From GWA2-46-10 sp964361435 (GTDB lineage Bacteria; Patescibacteriota; Minisyncoccia; UBA6257; Colwellbacteraceae): a stretch of DNA of 28,864 bases. The stretch lies in NCBI GenBank assembly GCA_964361435.1, contig CAYIAN010000002.1:1-28864 (forward strand), in the 5' to 3' direction. The translations under genes and the position numbers were made by a program. The notes beneath the pieces are model-generated. The model made no database searches. It was not told the origin of the DNA and saw only the letters and a program-made list of their open reading frames with translations. Shown here one piece after another: positions 1 through 6,629 of this stretch; position 1 is the first letter of the stretch, and each line of letters begins with the position of its first letter.

Positions 1-252
1 ACCTTCGCCAGGCTTATTTCTGTGCATAACGTGTACCAACTGCAAGTCCTCCGGCTTCACGTCTATGCCTGCTTCCTCTTTTGCCTCACGGATCATCGCT
101 TGAATAACGGACTCCCCCTCATCTACGTGCCCAGCCACTAAACCGTACTTACCGTCTTCATATCCTGTGTTTACTCTGCGAAGTAACAGCACCTTACTCT
201 CACTTTCTGGAAGTAGATACGTTGAACAGATAATACTATGGTACTTTTTCAT
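1..252 (-). CDS. NUDIX hydrolase, 3' end cut by window edge
   Basis: The reading frame starts at ATG 252-250 and runs off base 1, giving 84 residues. A complete Nudix box (G-x5-E-x7-REAKEEAGI) starts at GHVDEGES, about residue 47. The Glu-rich REAKEEAG part is the metal-binding helix of enzymes that hydrolyse nucleoside diphosphates linked to another group. The start MKKYHSIICSTYLL and the segment VLLLRRVNTGYEDGKYGLVAGH fit the opening strands of the fold. The substrate cannot be told from this family signature; housecleaning of damaged nucleotides is typical. The gene lies downstream of tRNA-Arg on the same strand. An extended -10 (TGG then TAGGAT) ends 7 bases before the ATG and no good Shine-Dalgarno is visible. 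Confidence 0.9.
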   Translation of the reverse strand, partial: MKKYHSIICSTYLLPESESKVLLLRRVNTGYEDGKYGLVAGHVDEGESVIQAMIREAKEEAGIDVKPEDLQLVHVMHRNKPGEG

Positions 253-259
253 ACCCAAA

Positions 260-268
260 ATCCTACCA
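260..268 (-). promoter_or_regulatory. Extended -10 element for the NUDIX gene
   Basis: On the minus strand the bases read TGG followed by TAGGAT, which is an extended -10 form. It ends 7 bases before the ATG, so transcription would begin at or next to the start codon. No -35 hexamer is evident. The TAGGAT match to consensus is only 4 of 6, so this is tentative. Confidence 0.35.
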
Positions 269-289
269 TACCACCACACGAGCTGCTTG

Positions 290-363
290 TACGCCCGGCA
301 GGACTTGAACCTGCGACCTTCAGCTCCGCAAGCTGACGTTCTATCCAGCTGAACTACGGGCGC
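290..363 (-). tRNA. tRNA-Arg (anticodon GCG)
   Basis: The minus strand folds as a 74-nt cloverleaf. It has a 7-bp acceptor beginning GCGCCCG (closing pair G-U), a 4-bp D stem with GGATA in the loop, and an anticodon stem TCAGC/GCTGA around loop TTGCGGA. The variable loop is AGGTC, the T arm GCAGG/CCTGC has loop TTCAAGT, and the discriminator is A. The anticodon GCG reads CGC and CGU. A20 and C35, both visible, are known arginine identity positions. CCA is not encoded and must be added after transcription. Most bacteria use ACG (edited to inosine) for this box, so the GCG form is a little unusual. Confidence 0.93.
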
Positions 364-406
364 TCTGAGGTAAAGAATAGGTAAAATACGAACTGTTGAC
401 AACCTA

Positions 407-435
407 TTGGTGCCTTCTAAAGTTATGCCTATATT
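407..435 (+). promoter_or_regulatory. Promoter for folC, leaderless geometry
   Basis: TTGGTG (407-412) and TATATT (430-435) are separated by 17 bases. The -10 ends 5 bases before the ATG at 441, which puts the expected start of transcription on the start codon. No Shine-Dalgarno is present. Confidence 0.5.
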
Positions 436-440
436 AAGAC

Positions 441-1724
441 ATGAATCGGATAACGTCTTTCAAGCAAGCTTATAAATTTCTCGTTGAGGCGGTACCCAAA
501 ACAAGCGCCACCGTCTTTAAGGGCAGAAATGGGTTTATCCAATCCAAACGCTGGATGCAAGAACTCGGCAATCCCCAAAATTCCTCGCCAGCGATCCATA
601 TAGCTGGAACATCGGGCAAAGGAACGGTAGCTCATCTTATATCAGCCATACTTGAGGCGCATGGGAAAAACACTGCCCTAATCACTTCGCCTCATGCTTA
701 TGATATCCGAGAGAGAATACTCATTGGCAGGGAGAAATTATCTAAAGCTGGTTTTGCGAAACTCGTTAATCAACTTATGCCAAGCTATTTGAAAATGAAA
801 CGAAGCGGAACCCTTCCATCCTATTTTGAAACGTTGATGGCCCTAGGATTTTTAACAACAACTAATCAAAAGGTGGATTACTGCGTAGTCGAAACCGGAA
901 TGGGAGGCAAGTTAGATACATCCAATACCATTACCCGGTCGGATAAACTCTGTGTCATTACCCCCATCGGATACGACCACATGCATATCTTAGGGAACAC
1001 CCTCAAAGAAATCGCTTCCCAGAAGGTGGGTATTGTACAAACGTATCAACGGGTCTTCAGCGCCCGCCAATCCGAGGAGGCGATGGGAGCCATTAGAGCT
1101 GGATGTCGAAAGGCTCAAGCCAGACTCACCGTGGTCAATGCCGAAAAAACACTCGGAAGATATAGAATCTCTGGTTTACCCAAACTCAACAATCAATTAT
1201 ATGGTGTCCACAGTCGCTCTAACCTAGCTTTGGCCATAGAGAGTGTTGAATATGTAGCAAAGCGCGATGGTTGGAAGATCAAACCCATTCTCGTCAAAAA
1301 AGCCATCAAAACATTCAAAATTCCTGGTAGGTTTGAAATTGTACGCCCCAGAGGAAAACAACAATTCGTATTTGATGGGGCGCATAACGAACAGAAACTC
1401 ACTGCCCTGGTGAATGCAGTAAACGAACGCTACGGCAAGGAGCGAGTTGGTTTTGTGTTTGCCTCCAGTAAGAAAAATCCAAAGAATAAACTCAATATTC
1501 TAAAGAAGAGAGCAAATGTTATTATCCTCACTAAATACCACTCTAAAGAGCTCGATATGGTACGCCCTTCGATAGCTCTTGCAAAACTGGCTAACACAAA
1601 AGATATTTTCTACATCCCCAACACAGAAGACGTGGTTTCTTACATTAAATCCAGCAAAATCAAAAACTGGGTAGTAACGGGTTCTTTCTATGTATTAGTA
1701 GAAATTAAAAATCTCTTAGAATAG
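441..1724 (+). CDS. folC: FolC-type folylpolyglutamate / dihydrofolate synthase
   Basis: A 427-residue ATP-dependent ligase of the Mur ligase superfamily. FolC joins glutamate to folates, and some members also join dihydropteroate to glutamate; it is cytoplasmic. Visible motifs are the P-loop AGTSGKGT (residues 55-62), ITSPH (81-85) for the folate-side loop, ETGMGGKLDTSN (151-162), and DHMHILGNTLKEIASQKVGI with the lysine that is carbamylated in this family (about 195). The C-terminal domain motif FDGAHN is at 311-316. Length matches the family (about 420-430). The ATG at 441 is chosen because the protein begins as the family does, and a promoter ends just upstream. No other folate gene is in the window. 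The last 20 bases overlap the convergent small membrane gene. Confidence 0.93.
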   Translation: MNRITSFKQAYKFLVEAVPKTSATVFKGRNGFIQSKRWMQELGNPQNSSPAIHIAGTSGKGTVAHLISAILEAHGKNTALITSPHAYDIRERILIGREKLSKAGFAKLVNQLMPSYLKMKRSGTLPSYFETLMALGFLTTTNQKVDYCVVETGMGGKLDTSNTITRSDKLCVITPIGYDHMHILGNTLKEIASQKVGIVQTYQRVFSARQSEEAMGAIRAGCRKAQARLTVVNAEKTLGRYRISGLPKLNNQLYGVHSRSNLALAIESVEYVAKRDGWKIKPILVKKAIKTFKIPGRFEIVRPRGKQQFVFDGAHNEQKLTALVNAVNERYGKERVGFVFASSKKNPKNKLNILKKRANVIILTKYHSKELDMVRPSIALAKLANTKDIFYIPNTEDVVSYIKSSKIKNWVVTGSFYVLVEIKNLLE

Positions 1725-1911
1725 AAGATGCAAAAAATATATCTACGAAGAATCCAACAAGACCCATAAGCAGTAAGAGGACCACAAACCCCCTAGGCAA
1801 TTTCTTCCCCCGCAAAAGCGTATTGGCGAAAAATATTATGTATACGAAAGCCAATACTCCAAATATATCGAAAAATCCCGGGCCCAATTCCTGCATCTTT
1901 TCTAATAGCAT
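1705..1911 (-). CDS. Small membrane protein of unknown function (two TM helices)
   Basis: The predicted protein is 68 residues, or 63 if the internal Met6 is used. It has two strongly hydrophobic segments, about residues 14-34 and 41-65, separated by the basic loop RGKKLPRG. This is typical of a small inner-membrane protein, but no family is recognised. The first ATG lies 3 bases downstream of the tRNA-Ser 3' end on the same strand and has no Shine-Dalgarno. Met6 is preceded by a weak AGAAAAG, so the start is uncertain. It could be expressed from read-through of the tRNA transcript. The stop overlaps the end of folC by 20 bases. The hydrophobic pattern supports a real gene, but it could still be a chance frame. 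Confidence 0.55.
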   Translation of the reverse strand: MLLEKMQELGPGFFDIFGVLAFVYIIFFANTLLRGKKLPRGFVVLLLLMGLVGFFVDIFFASSILRDF

Positions 1912-1914
1912 ATG

Positions 1915-2004
1915 CGGTGAGGGAGGGATTCGAACCCTCGTGCCGGCGCGAACCGACCTAACGGTTTAGCAAACCGTCCCCTTCAGCCTCTTGGGTACCT
2001 CACC
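1915..2004 (-). tRNA. tRNA-Ser (anticodon GCT)
   Basis: The minus strand gives a 90-nt class II tRNA. The acceptor is GGTGAGG paired with CCTCACC, the anticodon stem ACGGT/ACCGT encloses loop TTGCTAA (anticodon GCT, reading AGC and AGU), and a long variable arm follows as in all serine tRNAs. The T arm is GAGGG/CCCTC with loop TTCGAAT. The discriminator is G, which is the serine identity base. CCA is not encoded. Confidence 0.95.
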
Positions 2005-2083
2005 TCAGAATGGATTTTATACTAATCAACTAAGGTTTAAAACAGTCTGGTTACGCTTACTCCACCCCCCGCGAAGCACTGTC

Positions 2084-2668
2084 TTATTTTTCTCGTCTTT
2101 GCTTATCTGCCTCATTGTCGGCTATGCCGTAAAGCCACATAAGAGCGTCTTTATATTCATCACTTTCTGGATCTAGGTACATAGCAGGAGCTTCTCCTTG
2201 AGTCACAACAGCATGAGACTTGTCCCAATCTGGATTTACAATAACTGGTCTACCCTGCTCATCAAATCCAATCAACCTACCGAGGGTTTCAGAGGCATTC
2301 ACTCTTCTGTGAGCCGTAGCTAAATCTACATCTACTAACAATCTAAGGTAAATTCCACTCCCTCTTTTGGCCGATTCGCTCAATGTAGATTCTAGCTCAT
2401 TTGGATCCTTTTTGGAGGGATTATACGGCAATTCAACTGCGGGGGTTCCTCCACCAAGACTAAACTCAACTTGTACGTTTCTGCCCTTATCGTCCTCAAA
2501 ATGTCCACCATCAAAATAGGCAGCATCGTCCCTACGAGACAATTTATACCCATCATGTGCTTCTTCGACTTTCATAATCGAAGACAATCTTTCGGCTAAA
2601 GCGTGTATGGTCTCTTGTTCCTTGACTCCTTCGCTTGCTTTCGCAAAAACGTCATCTAGTTTGCCCAT
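2084..2668 (-). CDS. Hypothetical soluble protein, last gene of the ATPase operon
   Basis: A 194-residue protein that I do not recognise. It has no signal peptide and no membrane helix. The N-terminal 30 residues look helical, the middle contains Gly- and Asp-rich stretches, and the C-terminal third (from about residue 125) has EQGRPVIVNPDW and a polar KQRREK tail. It lies 38 bases downstream of the HerA/VirB4-like ATPase gene on the same strand, so it probably belongs to that operon. A GTATAAT-like element in the gap could also drive it separately. There is no Shine-Dalgarno before ATG 2668. The codon-by-codon amino-acid make-up is normal for a coding region, and the downstream gap to tRNA-Ser is short. 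Function unknown. Confidence 0.75.
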   Translation of the reverse strand: MGKLDDVFAKASEGVKEQETIHALAERLSSIMKVEEAHDGYKLSRRDDAAYFDGGHFEDDKGRNVQVEFSLGGGTPAVELPYNPSKKDPNELESTLSESAKRGSGIYLRLLVDVDLATAHRRVNASETLGRLIGFDEQGRPVIVNPDWDKSHAVVTQGEAPAMYLDPESDEYKDALMWLYGIADNEADKQRREK

Positions 2669-2706
2669 GCCAGTGTGTATTTTTGTTTAATAACAACTTT
2701 AATATA

Positions 2707-5037
2707 TTATACTAAATCCTTGGATAACCTCATATTAAACGGCTTGGTAGTCTGACCACCAATAAGCAATTTCACATAGGCGTTAAAGTTATCAATATTC
2801 ATCAAATCTTCCTTAGTAAAGGTAGGAAGGAATTGTTTCTCTAAGTACTCCGCATCGTCTGCCCCCACCCTGAAGGCAATCACAGATCCTACATTCCCAA
2901 AAACGGCATTCGCGATCTTTTCATCCAGTTGCTTAATAAACTGGTGAGCGATGGTGAGGTTAAGTTTATACTTGCGCGCCTCGGATAAAATAGAGGATAT
3001 GCTTTCGGTCGTGAAGTTTTGAAACTCATCCATGTATAGAAAGAAGTCGTTCCTTTCATTCTGTGGAGTATCTTCTCGAGAGAGCGCCGCAATCAAAAGC
3101 TTTCCCACAATAACCAACCCGATAAGGCTGCTGTTTATCTCTCCCAGTTTTCCTTTGGAAAGATTAACTAAGATAATCTTCTTTTGATCCATCGCTTCCC
3201 GGAAATTGATGGTACTTTGCTTTTGGCTCACGATGGGATTAATAAACTCATCTGCCACAAATCCGTTGATTTTAGAGGTAATGTAGGGAGCAATATTGGA
3301 AAGGGCAGCTTCTCCCTTAACCTGCTCAGCTTCCTTTTCCCAGAAATCCTTCACAACCATATTTGTTTCCCTAGAGAGCTTGTCCTTCCTATATTCCTTA
3401 TCCACCAACACCCGATTAATATCAGATAGAGTGGGTATTTCACGGGCGTAATCGTCAAGGAGCAGTAATGTGGCATTCCTGAAGTATTGATCAAAAACCG
3501 GACCCATAGTTTCAGCCAAGAAAAGTTTCTTGAATATCGCAAGAAGTTCATTCACTACGAGAGTTTTTTGTTCTGGGTGTTTTAAATCGTACTCAAGCAT
3601 ATTGAGTCCGAAGGGACGAGAAACATCTCCCGGATCAAACCACACAATATCCTTATGCCTTTCAGCTGGAATGACCGTCAGCGCCCATTGGGCCAGTTCT
3701 CCGTGGGGATCCATAACTGCCAAGCCCTCGCCAGCGACGATATCCTGTCTAATCATGTTTTTAAGGAGGGTGGTCTTCCCGGTACCCGTCTGCCCAATAA
3801 TGTATACGTGTCTTCTGCGGTCATCTAGCCCCATGCGTACAGGCTCGTTCTCTCCTCTATACAAAGTCTCCCCTATCACTACCCCCTCTGCGGGCAAGTT
3901 CGCCGGAGGTTCAGCTGCCTTGCTGCGCAAAACCTTCAAACGAGGTACGCCACCTTGGGAAAGGCGGAAGTGGTAAAAACTGGCTAACTCTTCCGTTGAA
4001 AGAAATGAAGCCATCCCGCCTGGAGGCATACGGAACACATAGTTGAAGATAAACTTGTGGGTCTTACCTTTAGAGACCCTGCGAGAGCGCAATGCATTCC
4101 CTTCTGGGTTATCAAACTGGTCAAATGCAGTTTCCAAATCAACAAGAATTTGCTCCGCGCGCTCTGGGGACTCAGCCGACGCCACAATGCGGATGCCCAC
4201 CCTGAAGTGGTGTTTGGCCACCTTGTCTTGTATAGCCTTTGCGATATTCTCGTCTGCTTGCTGTTTGTGTCTTTTGGATTCTTTTTCCGCTTGTTCTGCT
4301 TTATATTCAGGAGATAATATTTCCTGAAGCTCACGCATTTTTTTGTCTTGAACCACCATAACGGCCTTGTCGAAACCATGCCCTTCACGCATCTCTTGGA
4401 GAATTTTTTTTGCATATGATCTCTCTTTTTTAAAGGCATACGGAGAAATTACAAATTGCACGGCTGCTCCCTCTCCTTTCTCTGCAATATTACTGATGGC
4501 CGTAACTACGGTCGCCATTGGATCCACTTCCAAGTTTTTGTAGGTCATTAACGACAATATAGAGGAACGCGTAGCTGACACCTCGCTTCCTAAAACAGAA
4601 CTACTCTCGTCAAAAATACTGTAGTCTTCTTCCTTCCGTACCTCCGCATGGGGAAAAAAGCTGTGAACTTGTTTTTCAAAAATACTGGCAAAGGTGCGCG
4701 GAACCGCGACGTAGTTCAGAATTTCTTTACTGTCTTTCCGGACTGCCATTTCCAAAACTACATATGGATCGCCATACAAAAATCTCTTTATCCCCTTGGT
4801 GCGCAACCCGACGAGGGACCCCAAAAGTTGCTCCATAGGGGCTACTAAATGTTCTAGTTGCTCTTTGGGAGTTTTGCCCTCCTCAATTTCTGCAATCGGC
4901 AGGGCTACTGAATAGAGAGTTAGATTGAGGGCGCGGGTGATTAAACCTTTTCCTTGAGTTCTGCGTATCAGCCAGTACGTTAAAATTATTCCAAAAAGTA
5001 CCAAACTTAACCCTCCAAATAATATATAAAAGTTCAT
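2707..5037 (-). CDS. Membrane-anchored HerA/VirB4-like P-loop ATPase
   Basis: The 776-residue protein has one N-terminal membrane helix (residues 3-24), a poorly conserved helical middle (40-380) with a charged coiled stretch at 245-275, and a C-terminal motor domain. Walker A GQTGTGKT is at 415-422. VMDPHGELAQW (441-451) is typical of this group. The Walker B ends in MDE (669-671) within FFLYMDEFQNF, and SEARKYKLNLTIAHQF follows at about 685-700. This matches type IV secretion or conjugation ATPases (VirB4/TraG/HerA class), which move DNA or protein using ATP. The start codon overlaps the stop of the 127-residue gene by 4 bases (ATGA), so the two are translationally coupled. No relaxase, pilin or other secretion gene is nearby, so a complete type IV secretion system is not supported here. 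The substrate is unknown. Confidence 0.88.
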   Translation of the reverse strand: MNFYILFGGLSLVLFGIILTYWLIRRTQGKGLITRALNLTLYSVALPIAEIEEGKTPKEQLEHLVAPMEQLLGSLVGLRTKGIKRFLYGDPYVVLEMAVRKDSKEILNYVAVPRTFASIFEKQVHSFFPHAEVRKEEDYSIFDESSSVLGSEVSATRSSILSLMTYKNLEVDPMATVVTAISNIAEKGEGAAVQFVISPYAFKKERSYAKKILQEMREGHGFDKAVMVVQDKKMRELQEILSPEYKAEQAEKESKRHKQQADENIAKAIQDKVAKHHFRVGIRIVASAESPERAEQILVDLETAFDQFDNPEGNALRSRRVSKGKTHKFIFNYVFRMPPGGMASFLSTEELASFYHFRLSQGGVPRLKVLRSKAAEPPANLPAEGVVIGETLYRGENEPVRMGLDDRRRHVYIIGQTGTGKTTLLKNMIRQDIVAGEGLAVMDPHGELAQWALTVIPAERHKDIVWFDPGDVSRPFGLNMLEYDLKHPEQKTLVVNELLAIFKKLFLAETMGPVFDQYFRNATLLLLDDYAREIPTLSDINRVLVDKEYRKDKLSRETNMVVKDFWEKEAEQVKGEAALSNIAPYITSKINGFVADEFINPIVSQKQSTINFREAMDQKKIILVNLSKGKLGEINSSLIGLVIVGKLLIAALSREDTPQNERNDFFLYMDEFQNFTTESISSILSEARKYKLNLTIAHQFIKQLDEKIANAVFGNVGSVIAFRVGADDAEYLEKQFLPTFTKEDLMNIDNFNAYVKLLIGGQTTKPFNMRLSKDLV

Positions 5038-5417
5038 TTGGTTAGATTCTTAAGTTTTCCCTCGCTTACTAGGTGATCAAATAACTTTCCGACTAGAGCA
5101 CCATGAAAAGCATCTATCACAACCGGATCGTTACTTTTGCGGGCTCTCTTGATAGCTCCGTCTAGATCTTTGGTAGTGGCTTCCTCTATTAACGAGTCCA
5201 CTTGCTCTTGTGCCACTGGATCCAGGCCACCTATGCCTTGAGAGGCATTCACGTTCCCGCTTACCTTTCCAAGCTTTTCGCCTATCACTTGATGGATTGC
5301 CTCCTTGTGCAAAGCCTCATCCCTATTCTCCTCAGGGACGGATTCAACCCTTTGCCTAACCTCATTATTAATACCCTCCAGCTGACTCCTAAATTGTTCT
5401 GGATTTATTTGGTCCAT
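5034..5417 (-). CDS. Hypothetical helical protein coupled to the ATPase
   Basis: A 127-residue soluble protein, predicted mostly helical and rich in Glu, Lys and Asn, with a Gly-rich break (about residues 53-66) between two helical halves. No membrane segment, cysteine pair or known motif is seen. It starts 2 bases after the stop of the 328-residue gene and overlaps the ATPase start by 4 bases. That packing suggests a fixed stoichiometric partner or adaptor of the ATPase, which is an inference from position only. I do not recognise the family. Confidence 0.78.
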   Translation of the reverse strand: MDQINPEQFRSQLEGINNEVRQRVESVPEENRDEALHKEAIHQVIGEKLGKVSGNVNASQGIGGLDPVAQEQVDSLIEEATTKDLDGAIKRARKSNDPVVIDAFHGALVGKLFDHLVSEGKLKNLTK

Positions 5418-5419
5418 AG

Positions 5420-6406
5420 TTACGCTGCTTCTTTTTTCTCTTCGTTTGCGACAGCCTCCGAGCTCTTGCTGCGCTCTGTACTGAAGCGAATTTCTAAATT
5501 GCCACTTCTTATGGCCTCAAACGCTTCCTTTTGTTGTTCAGGATTCATTCTTGGCAAAAATTCTAGAAAGAGTTCTTCCAGCCTCTTAAACGCTTCCTCT
5601 CTGGTTATCACTTTTTCTCTTACAGCCTCGTTTATTCTTTCTGCTTCTTCTGAAACATCGATTGGCATTTCAATGTGGAAAAATTTGTCTCCGATTTTTC
5701 TTGTAATGAAAACTGGTAACCATCTTCCTGTATTTTCCAAATATAGCTGTCGTTTCTCGGCTGATGGCATATATGGTGGCTTCAGTCTCGTGAGTAAACC
5801 AGTAAAGACATCGGCCTCTTTTCCGTTCTCCAGACCGACGTCTGTCTCATCCGTAATTTCCTCTAGAATGTTTGGGGGGATATTTAATTCTGGATCTTTG
5901 CGGTATAGATCAATATATGCCTGTATGGTCTCTGTGGGGTTGAGTATTATTTTGGCCCACATTTTATAGAAGCTTTCGATCTCTTTTTCTTTCTCAAGAA
6001 AAGTAAAGGCTCTTTTTTTGCTCATCATTGGGTCAGATTCCATCTGATCCTCGGCATCTTGGACATCCTTGCTAAGAATTGCGATATATCTGACTCTTAA
6101 GGTTGGGTCTTCCTCTCCTCGAACAATGTCTATCAACGTTCTTGCAACCTCCATATTAATATCGTCGTGTGCGGATCCATCAATAATTTGGAAGGCGCGC
6201 TTAAATGCCTGGAGCTTAGTCTCGAACGGTAGGTCTTGTCTTATGATTTCTTGAAAACACTCCGCGGCTTTCGGTCCGTCGTCCTCTGACGTGTTGAGAA
6301 CCTTTTCTATTGTGTCCATAAATTCAACGGCGGTCTCGTGGTTCTCAAAACCTTCTACGGAAACTCCTTCGTAGGGCCTTTCGGGCCAATTAGGAAGCTT
6401 AACCAT
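5420..6406 (-). CDS. Hypothetical helical protein upstream of the ATPase
   Basis: A 328-residue protein with no signal peptide or membrane helix. Residues 25-145 look like consecutive amphipathic helices of a HEAT- or TPR-like kind, for example the stretch CFQEIIRQDLPFETKLQAFK. Residues 225-255 have a short strand-rich section (RWLPVFITRKIGDKFFHIEM), and the C-terminus is acidic and lysine-rich. No catalytic motif stands out. The start ATG 6406 has a modest AGGG a few bases upstream. A TATAGT lies 14 bases before the ATG. It is the first large gene of the operon, with 2 bases to the next gene. A scaffold or adaptor role for the ATPase is possible but not shown. Confidence 0.78.
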   Translation of the reverse strand: MVKLPNWPERPYEGVSVEGFENHETAVEFMDTIEKVLNTSEDDGPKAAECFQEIIRQDLPFETKLQAFKRAFQIIDGSAHDDINMEVARTLIDIVRGEEDPTLRVRYIAILSKDVQDAEDQMESDPMMSKKRAFTFLEKEKEIESFYKMWAKIILNPTETIQAYIDLYRKDPELNIPPNILEEITDETDVGLENGKEADVFTGLLTRLKPPYMPSAEKRQLYLENTGRWLPVFITRKIGDKFFHIEMPIDVSEEAERINEAVREKVITREEAFKRLEELFLEFLPRMNPEQQKEAFEAIRSGNLEIRFSTERSKSSEAVANEEKKEAA

Positions 6407-6436
6407 ATACCCTAAAGTTTACTATACCCTTTGTTT

Positions 6437-6583
6437 TTAAGCACTTTCTTTGTCGTGAATACTAAAAGCCAGGTTATCTGGATTTACGTCCTCATCTGCT
6501 GCTACCCTGGTAAGTACCTCCCTAAAAGTCTTAGCAATTACTCCTTTTTTCGCCTCATCGCTGGGGACTTCTTGTCCATGCAA
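6437..6583 (-). CDS. Small 48-residue protein with TTG start, unknown function
   Basis: A short frame on the minus strand reads HGQEVPSDEAKKGVIAKTF, then REVLTRVAADEDVNPDNLAF, then SIHDKESA and stop. Its composition is that of a folded or helical acidic protein, not of random translation. It has no in-frame ATG. The only early start is TTG at 6583-6581, directly after an in-frame TAA, with AGGGG about 11 bases upstream. The stop lies 30 bases before the 328-residue gene on the same strand, so it would be the first gene of the ATPase operon. The start is uncertain: an ATG exists 3 bases downstream in another frame that stops after 13 codons. A sequencing error near the start is an alternative explanation. 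Confidence 0.55.
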   Translation of the reverse strand: MHGQEVPSDEAKKGVIAKTFREVLTRVAADEDVNPDNLAFSIHDKESA

Positions 6584-6615
6584 TTATATATATTCCCCTA
6601 CGCCCAATAGAAGCA

Positions 6616-6621
6616 TAAAAT
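6616..6621 (+). promoter_or_regulatory. -10 element for recG
   Basis: TAAAAT ends 8 bases before the recG ATG at 6630, the same geometry seen at other genes here. AAAGG between them may also act as a short-spaced Shine-Dalgarno. No convincing -35 is visible. Confidence 0.35.
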
Positions 6622-6629
6622 AAAGGCGG

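Noticed and set aside
1915..2004. Genomic island insertion at a tRNA gene
   Set aside because: No integrase and no direct repeat of the tRNA 3' end is seen on either side of the two tRNA genes.
3530..3976. Plus-strand open frame of 148 codons opposite the ATPase gene
   Set aside because: It is antisense to the Walker A part of the ATPase. The composition is Ser/Pro-rich with no motif.
2707..5037. Complete type IV secretion or conjugation system
   Set aside because: Only the ATPase is recognisable. No relaxase, VirB6/8/9/10 or pilin gene lies in the flanking sequence.
5202..5969. Long plus-strand open frame (255 codons) opposite the 328- and 127-residue genes
   Set aside because: It lies antisense to two well-packed genes in a tight operon. 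Its translation is Ser/Leu-rich, as expected for the complement of coding DNA, and shows no family motif.
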